The notes beneath the pieces are model-generated. The model did no database searches. It was not told where the DNA came from and saw nothing but the letters and a program-made list of their open reading frames with translations. From NCBI GenBank assembly GCA_043228905.1, contig JBHGNT010000021.1, positions 1,922,001-1,986,000 on the forward strand: a stretch of DNA of 64,000 nucleotides, read 5' to 3'. Origin of the DNA: Azolla caroliniana (Eukaryota > Polypodiophyta). The stretch's first letter is position 1, and every line of letters starts with the position of its first letter. A program made the position numbers and the translations under genes. Shown here piece after piece: positions 23,035 to 34,760 of the stretch.

Positions 23035-23580
23035 TTTAAAAACCAAAAAAACACTACTTCACATTAGTTAGCAAACAAAGTACATCAAAGTTCAACCATA
23101 TTCAGCAAAACTCACGCTTCTCCCCACAAAACTAATCATAATCCCCACCCCCTCGTTTACAACAAAAGTATCTCATCGACTCTTTTTACATGGTAACTTT
23201 CTTGTACCGTAGCTATACATATTTACATCTCCTGACCACTAATGGAAGCCATTGGCGGAAATAGCCATTTGGGTGCTTGGTAGTTCCATTTAGGCCTTGA
23301 CGATGATTTGACCATCATAGGAGAACCACCCCATTTTAGAAGAAACTTTGACCAAGCCCGTTTTGCTTCATCTAAGTCTCCCTGAATTGAGTTGTATCGT
23401 CCACGCAACCAAGATACTAGCTCGAACCCTATGGTTAGCAACACCTCACCACTTGGGAGCTTTCGTTGCTAAACAAGAAACGTACAACGCCTGGTCCAAA
23501 TGTGCCAGACTGATAAGCACGCCACCATCATCCATATCTCCTAAAAAAATGCAGATTTTGTGCTAGGTTGCACTTGAGCA
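23035..23580 (-). mobile_element. 5'-truncated LINE, 3' end of ORF2 (copy c)
   Basis: A 73-codon frame at 23223-23444 reads LRGRYNSIQGDLDEAKRAWS, then KFLLKWGGSPM and PKWNYQAPKWLFPP, matching the C-terminal module of the other LINE copies. More decayed sequence of the same protein continues to about 23570 in other frames. The 3' tail motif (ACTAATGTGAAGTAGTG on minus) sits near 23055-23075, followed by an A-rich end. Confidence 0.7.
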
Positions 23581-24960
23581 CATTGGAACACCCTGCCACC
23601 CTGCACTATAAATCCATGACCATGTGGGTTTAGCAAGGGATATATTTGACAAACCACATCTTTGGCATTGAGAACCTTGAGGAAGCTAATGGTTTATTCA
23701 TGATCATCGAAGATTCATTAAAGTTTTTAAGAGGTGGTTAAATGGTTCAATCCCTATTTAGCGAAGTCTCTCTAGTGAAATTCTATATTCTAGAGAATGC
23801 TAGTTTCAAACTCATAGGGAAACCACAAATTAATGTAGCACTGTGTGCAACGTTCAATTGGTAAACATGGGCTAGAAGTGGGGATTTCAATTCCTTTTTT
23901 TGAAACCAAATAGGCTAGAAAAGAGGACTTAGATTCTTTTATTTTAAACTAAATTTAGGTAATGAGAAGAATTCAAAAGTTATTGGAAATATGAAAAAAT
24001 AATGGTATACCTTTGCATTAAAAAGAATGAGGCAACATTATGCAAATGTATTGAGCTTTGTACTAAAAAAATACTATTAGACTATGCGTCAAAATCCTTA
24101 GCTAGGTTTATTTAAAAGGAAATAAAAAATCTACCTATTTCATCATCTTATAATATTATAGTTAATACATTTAAAATAAGATCAGGCAAAAATGACATTG
24201 TATATATGCGTAAAGCATGTTATTGTTTTCTCTTATTTTCGTTGGCAGACGAGGGAGAGGAGGGAACACCCTAAACAATTGAGATAGATAATTGCATTGA
24301 GATTTTGGTTTAATGAATGTGATGCTTTATTTGAATGGAGATGGACCTTTCTCATAATGATGCAAAGGGTAATGAAATACTTTCATGCTAGAATTGGCTT
24401 TAAATATCTCAATTGTCCTCCGCACATTTATCACAGGATCTAGAGACCTTTAACCTTAGGCATTAGAATATTCACCCTAGACTATTAAGGTTTTCTCGAT
24501 TCAATCACTAATAAAGTAGTGCATTTTTTCTACATGAAAGTCAAAATTCTTGCCAATACAATGACACTTTAGATATCACTATGGAGAGTTGAACTTTGGA
24601 GGGTTGTTTGGATACCCATTGTACATGGGAAAGCCACAATGTTTTCTTGCATGCTTCATTCGCCACAATGTAACCAGTTAGCTTTCGTTGTTAACACAAT
24701 TATGCACTTCCTGAAGCCTTTATCTCCATAATACCATTGTGTTGATTTCTGAATCCTCAAAACTTAGACAAAGTACTATTGAACTTCTCTTGGATATTGA
24801 ATTTTGGCCTTTTTGGATGACTTGTAGTCATATAACATGGTTAAGAGAGAACAACATGCAAGCTAAGGAAGAGCCTATAAGACTTAAAGTTTGACTCTTT
24901 TTTTATGTTGGAATGATATCACCACAAAAATGAGAATTCATGCCTAAAACACCAAACAAA
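23581..24960. other. AT-rich intergenic DNA, nothing recognised
   Basis: No supported feature on either strand. Confidence 0.45.
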
Positions 24961-25195
24961 GTGTGGATTACAATCTCATCCTCATCTTGTAAGTGGATGA
25001 TGTACTAACCATGGAAAATTCCTTGGATGGACTTCGAGCTCTATTGTGGAAGGTGAACCAAACATTTAGAATTTGGACTTGGAAAAGACAATGCATATCC
25101 TTAGAATTTGGATCATCTAAGGTAAGAAGAATTGTAAACGAACAGACATATCATAAAGAAGAATTCATAACTTCACCAACTTCACCTTTATAGTT
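24960..25195 (+). pseudogene. Copia reverse transcriptase relic
   Basis: The frame here reads VDDVLTMENSLDGLRALLWK followed by TFRIWTWKRQCISLEFGSSK. This fits the copia RT segment with catalytic (Y)VDD and the F-x-MxDLGxAxxILGxEI block some 25-30 residues later. The tyrosine and the DLG are changed. No other copia parts are visible nearby. Call rests on spacing and partial identity. Confidence 0.5.
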
Positions 25196-26190
25196 ATGGG
25201 CCATGGCAATATGGGTTTCATGTCACTTATTCTTCTTACATTGATATCTCTCTTTATAATAATTGATCCTTTGCCTTGAAATGCAACAAAATCCACAAAT
25301 AGATTGTTAAAAGGTGAAAATGCAATGTAGCATTAGCTACATGTAGGTTTGATACCTCCTGCGAAATATAGTAGCATCATTATGGAGAAGACTTGTGTGC
25401 TACGCACAATGTACTATTATCACTATCAACACTTATTGTTTGAACGGTTCATCTTGTGGATGTGCATGGTCTTTTATTTATGAATTGCATAAGCATGAAA
25501 TCCAATATTATCCACAAACTCATTTGTACATATGTAACCTCCACTATTGTAATTTTGACCTATTGCTTTACCAATTGAAAATGTGGTGCCCTAACATGGT
25601 ACAAGAACAATATGTTATGTAGCATTGTTGGTGATACAAAACCTGGGTGAGCATAGCATCAATGTCTATGAGTGGTCTTTTCTACATATTCTTTTTTGAG
25701 CTTGACCACTCTTATGTAGTATTATTTATTGAGGTAGAGTCTGACACAATCAAAAGATGTAGGTTGTACCATTAACACTCGATTGTAAGGGCCTCAACTT
25801 GTAGCATATCACCTAAAAAGAGCCAAAGTTCTCAAGATAGGGAAGCCATTGTTCTTGACCTTAGAGGCCCAAATAGATAACAAGAATAAAACTATTTAAA
25901 AGAAGGTTGTTTGCTTGGAATAGGAGCCCACTCTCCTAGATGTGAATGACACATATAAATAAATAATGTGTCGACTTCCATAAAATAGTCCAATGTTTTG
26001 AGATAGGGAAGTCAGTCACATATACAAATAAAGAGTTCCAAAATGAGGTTAATCGTTCAAAATAAGGGAGGTGCACTCTCCATGATGTGAATGGTGTAAA
26101 TAACTAAGGAATGGGAATTACATAAAAAGAGGCCCATGCCATGTACGTAATTTAGAGAGAGGAGAGATAGATGGATAGATTCTATTATTG
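25196..26190. other. AT-rich intergenic DNA
   Basis: No gene recognised. A short imperfect direct repeat (CACTCTCC...GATGTGAATG) occurs near 25930 and 26080. Confidence 0.4.
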
Positions 26191-26192
26191 TC

Positions 26193-26760
26193 TTTGAAGG
26201 TCAAATATGACATGTGAGACCAAAAATATTACATTCCATGTAATACATGTGAGACAAACCATATTACATTTCATGTAATACATGTGAAAGTGAGCAGCGA
26301 CTCTCAATGTTCAAGAACTTTACCAATGAATGCTACAATCAAAAGTGCACATTGTGATTGTGAGAGAAATTCGTGAAAGGATTGGGTTTGGTTAAAGATG
26401 TGTGGAAAGCATTGTCAAATATGATCAAAGGTAGAGCATTGTATCCAAGTGTGACACTGAGCCCAAACTTGTTTTAGGCAAAGTGTGCATATTTGACCAC
26501 TCTCATCACTTGTGTCCAACGCCCCATCTCACATCACAATGTATGTGAGCTAAGTCGCATGGAAGAATGGTTTGGATGGCAGGCAACAAGATGGGATCTT
26601 AACACATGCATAGATTTGTACAGTTTCCTCGTTCGGAAAAGAATATGGTTTAAGTGTGGTTAGGTGCAATATGTGTAGTATAATGCGTGAAGCGTGAACC
26701 TCCACATTTTCCCCATGGCATTATACATTTGTAGATAGACCTCAATTGGTCATCAAGGTA
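26193..26760. repeat. Dispersed repeat R1, copy 1
   Basis: About 560 bp that aligns by eye with 34137-34760 along its length and with 36062-36330 over its first half. Shared blocks include GTGAAAGTGAGnAGnGACTC, AAAGTGTGCATAnTyGACCA and CTCTCATCACTTGT. No open frame is shared, so it is a non-coding repeat of unknown type. Confidence 0.7.
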
Positions 26761-26819
26761 TCACTAATTATGTGATACATTTCGGAAAATGTGAGTCAAC
26801 GGTGATCTCATTTAAATCC

Positions 26820-27140
26820 ATTCTTTGTAAAAATGTTTATTTGGTGCATAGTGATGGGGAAGGAGATGCCAAAATGGAACCTTCATTAACACTTTCAATG
26901 GCCAAACCATTTCAATGGCATTGTTAATTAGATAATATATGTTGCCACTATTTTAATGGGTTTTCACTCAAGGAGCGTAACCTTTCCCATCAAAGAAGAC
27001 ATTGTTTGATTGATTAGGTCTTGGGCTTTATGGTATAATCATAACATGAGGAACAAGTTATTGTTTTATGATGGTCTTCATGGAGTACCACAATAAGTAC
27101 ATGAGCTGAATTTGACTTGTTAACTTTCTCATAACTAAAC
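26820..27140. repeat. Dispersed repeat R2, copy 2
   Basis: Diverged relative of 20490-20900; see that entry for the shared blocks. It directly follows R1 copy 1. Confidence 0.4.
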
Positions 27141-27660
27141 TTTGCAAGCACCTTGTCGTCAGACGAGTTGCCTTTATGTTAGCTAGTATCAAGCACTGTA
27201 GAGGGTTTACCTTGCCACAAAAGCTTAACTATTGTAGGTTTTGTTGTGTTCTCATATATATACACTACTTTAATGAAAAGGGAGAGAGGGAGGGAGGTCA
27301 CATGCTTATAGGATAGACAAAATAAGAGATATATGTGCACTTCATAACATTCATAACAATGCAAAGATAGCATGCATCGGAGTGAGTGGCTCTAAAAGCA
27401 TGACAACGCGAAGGTAAGCATCTATATGGGTTGAATATCAAGCCATCCCATGTTATACAATGAGAGGTGTGCGTCATGACATTGGAACACGGACACAAAC
27501 ATCCACACACATATATAATATAGTAAGCATCCACAGAAATATAATATAGTAACCATCCATCTATAGAGATGTGGTTGACATATTAGCGAATTGTAGTAGT
27601 AGTTGGCCGTTGGGAAGGCGAATAAAGTTTGAAAAGCAATTAAAAAGAGGACCATAATAT
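27141..27660. other. Intergenic, nothing recognised
   Basis: Short frames on the minus strand without domains. Confidence 0.4.
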
Positions 27661-28000
27661 CTAAGCTTGTGTACGAATGGGGGTAAAAAAGTAAGAGTAG
27701 GGGGGGGGGGACAAAAAGAGATGGCATGAGTGTGAAAAGGGAGGGGGTAGTGGGATGGGCATGAAGTGTTCAAATATGAAAAAGAGGAAAAGAAAGCAAC
27801 TGAGTGGAAGTAACTAGGGGGGGGGGGGGGGGAGGGAGGGAATGGGGGGTTGGTTGGTAACTGAAGGAGAGTGAGGGATTAGTTAGATGAGGAGGAGCCA
27901 CACAATGGCTGCCTACATAAAGGGTGTTTTGGGGGGTGGAGAGGTAGTATTGAGAGATCATTATCATTGTTAGGGGGTGTGTTAGGGCTTATATTGTTAA

Positions 28001-28031
<31 letters not shown>

Positions 28032-28890
28032 GGAGTGGGAGTGGGGTTAGGGTTTATGTTATATATATATGTATATATGTATGTATGTATGAGAGTAGGG
28101 TTTTTAACATTTTCATGTTGACATGAGAGAGATCAGAGAGGGTATGAGCTATATACATTACTAGTAATTACACCATGGACATATACATTACTAGTTACAA
28201 TTACACCATGGACATATACATTACTAGTAATTACACCATGGACATATACATCACTAGTAATTACAGCATGGACGGAACGACACAATGCCACCACCACCGA
28301 CAACAACCACGGCAGCAACAAGATGGAATGGCCGCCACACCACATTGGTTTGGATTGGTTGATGATGATGATGATGATGATGATGATGAGGGTTAAGGGT
28401 AATTGTATGTGTATGTGTATGTATATGAATGCATGGATGGATGGATGCATGTGGAGGGGTATGGTTTGTATAATCATGATAATGTGCTACTAGTAATTAC
28501 CTGATAGCTGCATATTGGTTGATGATTATGGGATTAAGAGGCATTCTATGAGAATGTATGTGTGTGTACATGGCAGGGAGAGGATAATGCTTGAGGTGGG
28601 CATAATTCATGGAGGTAGAGATATATGATTATACTGTATCCACATAACATACATAGATGCATACATACATAACATTTACATATACACACACATACATAAC
28701 ATTTACATACACACTCACACATACATACATACCATTACATACATACAATACACACACACACACACACATACATACATACATACATACATACATACATACA
28801 TACATACATACATGCAACACATGCATAATATTTACATACATACATGCATATGAGGTGGTGGAATGATGCGTCTATTATGACTATAAACAC
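27660..28890. repeat. Microsatellite-dense interval 5' of MIR160
   Basis: Holds G runs at 27700-27710 and 27817-27832, (GT)n-(GA)n near 27999-28030, (GTAT)n near 28070-28090, four tandem units of 30-33 bp at 28151-28273, (GAT)n at 28360-28388, (CA)n at 28750-28767 and a long (CATA)n at 28766-28813. Frames through it are artefacts of the repeats. If MIR160 is transcribed from the left, its promoter should lie in or before this stretch. TACATAAAGGG near 27912 is a possible but unproven TATA element. Confidence 0.75.
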
Positions 28891-28982
28891 GATCATTTGC
28901 CTGGCTCCCTGCATGCCACCTGGCAGGTTATGATTGGCCCAGATAGCTTCCACAGCTGGCATGCAGAGGGCCATGCAGGTCC
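28890..28982 (+). ncRNA. MIR160: MIR160 precursor hairpin
   Basis: The 21-nt mature miRNA lies at 28898-28918 (5' arm, starting TGCCTGGCTCCCTG and ending CATGCCA). It matches conserved plant miR160 at all positions except position 15, C here where many family members have T or A. The 3' arm at 28957-28979 pairs back with it: 18 Watson-Crick pairs plus one G-U over 21 nt, with two mismatches (28908 with 28967, 28901 with 28974). The implied star strand is 28959-28979, which gives the 2-nt 3' overhangs expected of DCL1. The loop is about 38 nt. miR160 guides cleavage of ARF10/16/17-type auxin response factor mRNAs. The plus strand carries the canonical arm order. Precursor ends, promoter and expression are not visible. 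Confidence 0.93.
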
Positions 28983-29700
28983 TTCACACCACCCCCCCCC
29001 CCCCCCCCCCCATCCACTAATTTCTTCATTACTTCATTCAGTCCCTGCCATTAATCCTCCCCTGCCCCCTCCATTCAATTCCTTCAGGAATTCACTAATC
29101 TCCTCTACTCCCTCCCTAATCCAACTCATTTCCTGCCATTAATCCTTTCTAACCTCTTCAAATTTAATATTACAATAACCTCTCTCTTCCAAGTAATCAT
29201 CACCATAATTTCACTTATATATTTATTATTTAAGTATTATGATTTTAGGGATATATCTTGGGAAATTAAAGTTGATATTATTATTATTATTATTATTATT
29301 ATTACTGTCATAATTCTCATCATTAATAGACATTTTTATTGATTTTTAATTTGTTTTGTAGTACTCAGTCAGGAAAAAGTGCTCATTTTTGTTAAAAAGA
29401 TATTAAAAAAAGACCTGATTTATTCAACGGCATTAAATGTTTTTTTAAAGCTTTAATTTGGTTGTTATTTTTTATTCTTCTTCAAGTCATTGAGTGCCAA
29501 ACACACACATCCAATATGTATTTGTAAACTTTTGCAATAAATAAAGTGTTGTAATTATGTAATCAATAATATTGATATTATATGTGTGTGTGAATAAAAA
29601 GGCTTCCATTTATCATTACAAGATAAGAGTATGTATGTAGATGATTTGATTAATTTTGAGGGCCCCCCCCCCCCCCCTAAAGATGCAAGACTTCTTATTC
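28983..29700. repeat. Low-complexity interval 3' of MIR160
   Basis: A 20-C run at 28992-29011, then CT-rich DNA with repeated TTCATTCAGTCCCTGCCATTAATCC-like blocks near 29035-29150 (shown in part), (ATT)n at about 29280-29303 and a 15-C run at 29663-29677. No frame or transposon motif recognised. Confidence 0.6.
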
Positions 29701-30560
29701 TTTTGAAACTTGGGAAAGTTGGGTCTTTTTGTGATGCCAAAAGGAGATTCCTCCTAGAGTAGATAGATCATTTATGATGAAAAGTCTCTTAATACTTAAT
29801 AATATGCGGAGTTTCACTCCGTTTCTCCGGAAATTTGTGTCAGTGTCTCTCGTCCCACCTTAAGTATGTCGAAATTCGGTAGATGAAAACAATACCCATT
29901 TTTGCCTACTCATTGATCCTTCAAAATGGTACCCTCCTTAATATATAAATCAATGTCTTAATCTTTATAACCTTTGGCTTGAGCTTGAATTTTGGCCTAC
30001 ATGATTGATGCATGGACACCACTACCAAATTAAGGTGGAAAATTCACAAATCCTAACAAAGATGGTGATTTGACACCTCCTTCTCATTACAACATTGCTT
30101 TACAAACTTTCTATGTTGTCACTAGTTACTATGTCATTCATTCTAAAGAAATAATATAATTTACATATTGGTAGCCTACCCTTTAGTAGGCACCTTTGAA
30201 GAAGCATCCTACAAATCTATAGTTACAGTGTATAGTAGAAATGGTTCCTGTTCTAAAATCAATGGAAATACAGAATGTTGGTGGGTTATCAATGTGGTAA
30301 CCAATGGTTGTGACACAATTACTAATAATTGTGCTTGTTTTTGGGTCCACACACTACACCAATACCATTGTACATACAATCATGAAGGGGAAGATTGGTA
30401 AAAAAGAAGAAGATGTTTCATTTATGGTCAATATAGCATGTGGAGGGTCGACAATAATATCAAGGGGGTCGGCATGTGTACCGATACCCACATTTGTTTT
30501 TTACGTGAGCATGGTCTTGTAAAATGTTGGTTGTAATTAGTTGCAACGAGAGACGAGTTA
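29701..30560. other. AT-rich intergenic DNA, nothing recognised
   Basis: Short frames only. Confidence 0.4.
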
Positions 30561-30562
30561 GC

Positions 30563-30733
30563 GCTAATCTATGGTTTGTTATATTAATGTATTAATGCTA
30601 ATCTATGGTGTGTTATATTAATGTATTAATGCTAATCTATGGTTTGTTATATTAATGTATTAATGTTAATCTATGGTTTGCTATAATATTAATGTATTAG
30701 TGCTAATCTATGGTTTGCTGTATTAATGTATGG
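30563..30733. repeat. Five-copy tandem repeat, 34-bp unit
   Basis: Units start GCTAATCTATGGTTTG at 30563, 30597, 30631, 30665 (GTTAATC) and 30702. The first four are 34 bp apart; the fourth unit has a 3-bp insertion. Confidence 0.9.
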
Positions 30734-32570
30734 ATTGATGAGTTCCTATAATCCTAACAGTTTTTTAGAAATGTTTTGAAGATCAGCATATCCTTGCACT
30801 CAAGAGAGCCAAGGAGCTTAATGGAGATCAATGATGTTTTTAAAGGTTGGATGTAGTGCTAGTTATTATGTTTATCAACAATTTAACAAGTAATCACCCA
30901 CTATATATGTAAATGCCCCCCCACAAATCAGGTAGCCCAATATAAGTACAGTTTAATCATTCCCTTGTCAATTAGATTCATGGGAAATTTAATTATTCTG
31001 CCTACTCTGATATGTTTTGGTATATAATTACTACTGATAACAGTTAGATTGTCTATTTATTTTGATATTTTGGGCAGATCGGGGAGCTTTGCACTATTCT
31101 AACAACCATGGGTACGCAGTATAACAATCAAGACCATGTAATTAATATATATCTAGTTTTACAGCAAGGCATTATCTGTCATCTAAAGTTACTATTTAAT
31201 TATTTGGGTTTTGGGTGCCAAATTGTGATGATATAATATAATTAAGTGTCTAAGCTGCTACTAATTCATGTACATGTGTTTAATTAGTGGCCAAAGTCTA
31301 AGAGTATTGTATAGATTATCAGCAACCCCAAAAAATACATTGGAAGAGGAAAGATTAATTAGGTATTTAAGTAGATATGCTCATGAGCTCCTCCTATTAA
31401 GCCAACACATAAAAAAATAAAATGAAACAAAGTTGGCTTGATTGAATGAGTGCAATATTATCATCTCCATAATCAAAGAGTGTAAAATTTTCATAATAAT
31501 ATGACTCCTCATTCAAATTCATTTGAATCAACTATTGTGCAAAAATAATGTGGTTTAATTAGGGTTACACAATGTAGGTGGTGGTGTAAGCAAGTGTTGA
31601 GGTACCGTCCTTTTCTATATAAGTATGTAGTGGCTATCCTTTTCACACTAGTACTTAAGGATTGAGTAATGTGCATTAAGACGTGGTCCATTCACCCAAT
31701 CACGCGGACAATGGTAATAAGAGGTCGACACGAGGACATCCATCCGAGCTGGTCGAGCTTCGCATCAGGTGCCCTTTGTATCCTCCTAATCCTCCTCCTC
31801 ACAGGTCACGACCATTTGGATGTTGTTCGACTACGTTGAGGCGCCTCACCTTACATACCACATATCCAATTCATAATTTCTTGATTCTTTGTAAGAATTC
31901 CATGTTCTATTGTTATAAACCTTCCAATATTTTATTCAATGGTTCATCATACTTTGAGTTATGGACCTAACATGTTTTGGAGTCGGAGTTGTATTTATTT
32001 TTTCAATGTGAAGAATATTGTGTTGAGCAAGGAGAGCTAGCATGTGTTATTGAAAATAGACCAACTTCCGCAGTTATGGAAACAATTATAAACTTAGAAA
32101 ATGAGTTTTCACAGAAGATATGGACTATTCACGTTCCTTCAACACAACATCTCTCGAGTCTCACAATACAAGTACATATTTCCCTATAAAATTGTAAGAT
32201 ACGTGGAAGCTTACAATTCCTTGTGACATGTACTCAAGAAAATCTTGCCTTTATGGTTAACATACTGTCGCACATCTTGGAATATTGGATAGCATTGACC
32301 TTTCTCTTTAAATACAATGGAAGAACTCCACTTCCAACTCCAAGGATGGTTTGGATTTTAATTGGAACAAATACATCAATACAATCTCAACATTTAAGTA
32401 AGTGTTTTTACTATTGCATGTGGTTTTATTTATTGAAATTTGAAGAAACAATACTTTGACACATCATCATTGATTGCCACCAAATATTTCGCAGTAGTTG
32501 TTGTCAATGATCTTGTGATATGTTTGGCACACAATGTGCATCTTGACCAAACCTATATTTACATGTGTAG
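30734..32570. other. AT-rich intergenic DNA, nothing recognised
   Basis: Short frames without domains; a slightly GC-richer patch at 31690-31850 has no recognisable content. Confidence 0.4.
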
Positions 32571-32900
32571 AGATCCCAATAGTAACCACCACATAGAAAA
32601 ATTCACCTATAACCATCACGTAGAGGTAAAAATCTCAACAACCATCGTGTGAATGGTCAATACCAAACATCATGTTAAATTGTGAACTATAACCATCATG
32701 CAGAGGTTTAAAAAATAAGTAACAACCATTTGTATGGTGTTGTAACAATATTCATAATGTGGAATTATGGATTCTAATGTGTTACATTGTGAGCCCAAAC
32801 CATCGTTAGAGGTTTAGAAAATCGACAGAAAACCATCATGTGAAGCTTTGAATTGTCCCATTAATAATATGTAGAATACGTCAACAACTCCCATCATGGT
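32570..32900. repeat. Imperfect short repeats with AACCATCA core
   Basis: The motif AACCATCAyGTnGAGGT and close variants recur about six times at irregular spacing of 30-60 bp. Origin unknown. Confidence 0.45.
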
Positions 32901-34136
32901 GAGGAATCTCCCTTACACATATTAGAGAGGAAGTGATGCTCAAACTCAAGGCCTTAACAGGTGTGCACCACTACCTTCAGAAATTCCACAACCAACCCCA
33001 AGTTTGAGATTAGTGGAAACTCTACTAGCCACCAAGAACCACAATCAAGCTCCCAAGAAAATACTAAGGCTAATAAAAAGCTTTAAAAACTCAAGCAACC
33101 TAACACATAGAGATGACAATGAAGAATAATGAGGCATCTAACCTAGGATTAGTTCCCACTCTTCAGTCTATCCAAATGTTGTTGACCTTAGTGGACTGCA
33201 AGATGCCATGTGAATAACAACAAATTGACTTAGGTAAGTAAGGTGTACATTCATTTATGGGTGTACACAACCGTTTTGAGCATATAAAAAGGGTTTAGCA
33301 AATTATGTAAGCTTATGAACTATTCTTATATGGGGTGAGAAGCCCTATCACCCTTGAGTATCAATATGATTTTGATTCCAAATGCTTCTAGATTAGGTGT
33401 AGGATGACTCTAGAGGGTCCATAAGGCATTTTTATTACGTAGCCCCGAGAATGATCAGAAAGCACTGAATTGGAGAATTGGACAATAACCTTATGTAGAA
33501 CACCTTGAATCACCTCCCATTGTCCCACGGAAAATTTCACATGCTATCCTACCCTGATAGCCATTGTTATCGAGAATTGTATGTTTGCCTTGCAAAGCCT
33601 AAGTTACTATGACTACACAAACAAGTCTTTGGTTGGGAGGAGGGCAGTTCTCCAATATCTAGCTAATAGGACCTATGATAAGAACGATATTAAACATGTT
33701 GATGAGGTGTTCTCACATTACACAAAAATAGTTGGTGACATTTATCAAGTGTGTATATCTTGAGAAATGACACTCACAATCTAAGAGGAGGAACCCAAGG
33801 CTATGTGTAGACTTAAAAATAAAAACCATTTAATTGACAGGGCCCTTACATGGTTAGTGAGTTTCCCTCCAAACATGATCAAGTGCATTATGATATTTTG
33901 GCAAACCAATGTACTAAAATGTCATCTATGTTATATGAGTATTTGTATATGTCTATGAACCTACATGTTTTTCAAGTATGTGTATATCAAATTATGGAAG
34001 TGAATAATTGTGTATATAAGTATATGTTTATGTGAAAAGTATATGTATGTCTATATTTGTATGAATGTTTATGAATATATGCTAATGTATAATATGATTG
34101 ATTGTGTTTGTGTAAGGATTATGTATACGTAAGATG
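32901..34136. other. AT-rich intergenic DNA, nothing recognised
   Basis: No supported feature. Confidence 0.4.
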
Positions 34137-34760
34137 TCTTCCGAATGTCAAATATGGCCAATGAGACAAAAAATATTACATTTCACGTGATATATGTGAA
34201 AGTGAGTAGTGACTCTCGATGTTCAAGAACTATACCAATGAATGTTGCAATCGAGAGTGCACATTGTGGTTGTGATAGAAATTCGTGCAAGGATTGGGCT
34301 TGGTCGAAGATGTGTGGAAAGCATGGTCGAATATGATCAAAGACAAAGCATTGTATCAAAGTGTGTTACTCAACATCTCGAACTTGTTTAGGGCAAAGTG
34401 TGCATAGTCGACCACTCTCATCACTTGTACCCCAACGCCCCATTTCACATTGCAATGCATGTGAGCTAAGTCACATAGAAGCAATGGTTCGAATGCCAAA
34501 CAACGGGGTGGACTCTACAATGTATCGATGTGTACAGTATGGTTTTCGATTTCGTCCTCGACCGAAATACTCATTGACTCCATTTGATTTGGTTCGTTCT
34601 CTTGCCATCCGGAGGGACCTGTTTCCCAACACAGTAGTTCAATATGGTTTTGTAGTTAGGTGCAACATGTGTAGTATATTTTGTGAAGTGTGAGCATCCA
34701 CATATGTCCCATGTCATGATACATTTACGTTGCAAAAAGGCCTCATTCATAGAGGAATCT
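34137..34760. repeat. Dispersed repeat R1, copy 2 (with insertion)
   Basis: Aligns with 26193-26760 on both sides of a 92-bp insertion at 34540-34631. Blocks on the right (ATATGGTTT, GTTAGGTGCAA, ATGTGTAGTATA) resume where copy 1 has no gap. Confidence 0.7.
34540..34631 (-). mobile_element. 92-bp mini-LTR-like insertion
   Basis: Begins TGGTTTTCGATTTCG and ends GTTTCCCAACA on plus, so it has TG...CA ends. It is flanked by CAGTA at 34535-34539 and 34632-34636, a perfect 5-bp target duplication. It resembles the final 85 bp or so of the 567-bp solo LTR at 6439-7005 (shared TTTTCGATTTCG, CCTCG, CCATCC, GAGGGACCTG, TTTCCCAACA). It is absent from the related R1 copy at 26193. It may be a solo LTR of a miniature (TRIM/SMART-like) retrotransposon, or a deleted LTR. 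Confidence 0.7.

Noticed and set aside
28175-28396. 73-codon plus frame upstream of MIR160 ending in a poly-Asp run
   Set aside because: It is built from a tandem repeat and a GAT microsatellite and has no domain. Kept only as a speculative finding, not as a gene.
28657-28866. Open frames through the CATA/CA repeats
   Set aside because: Simple repeats without stops; no coding evidence.
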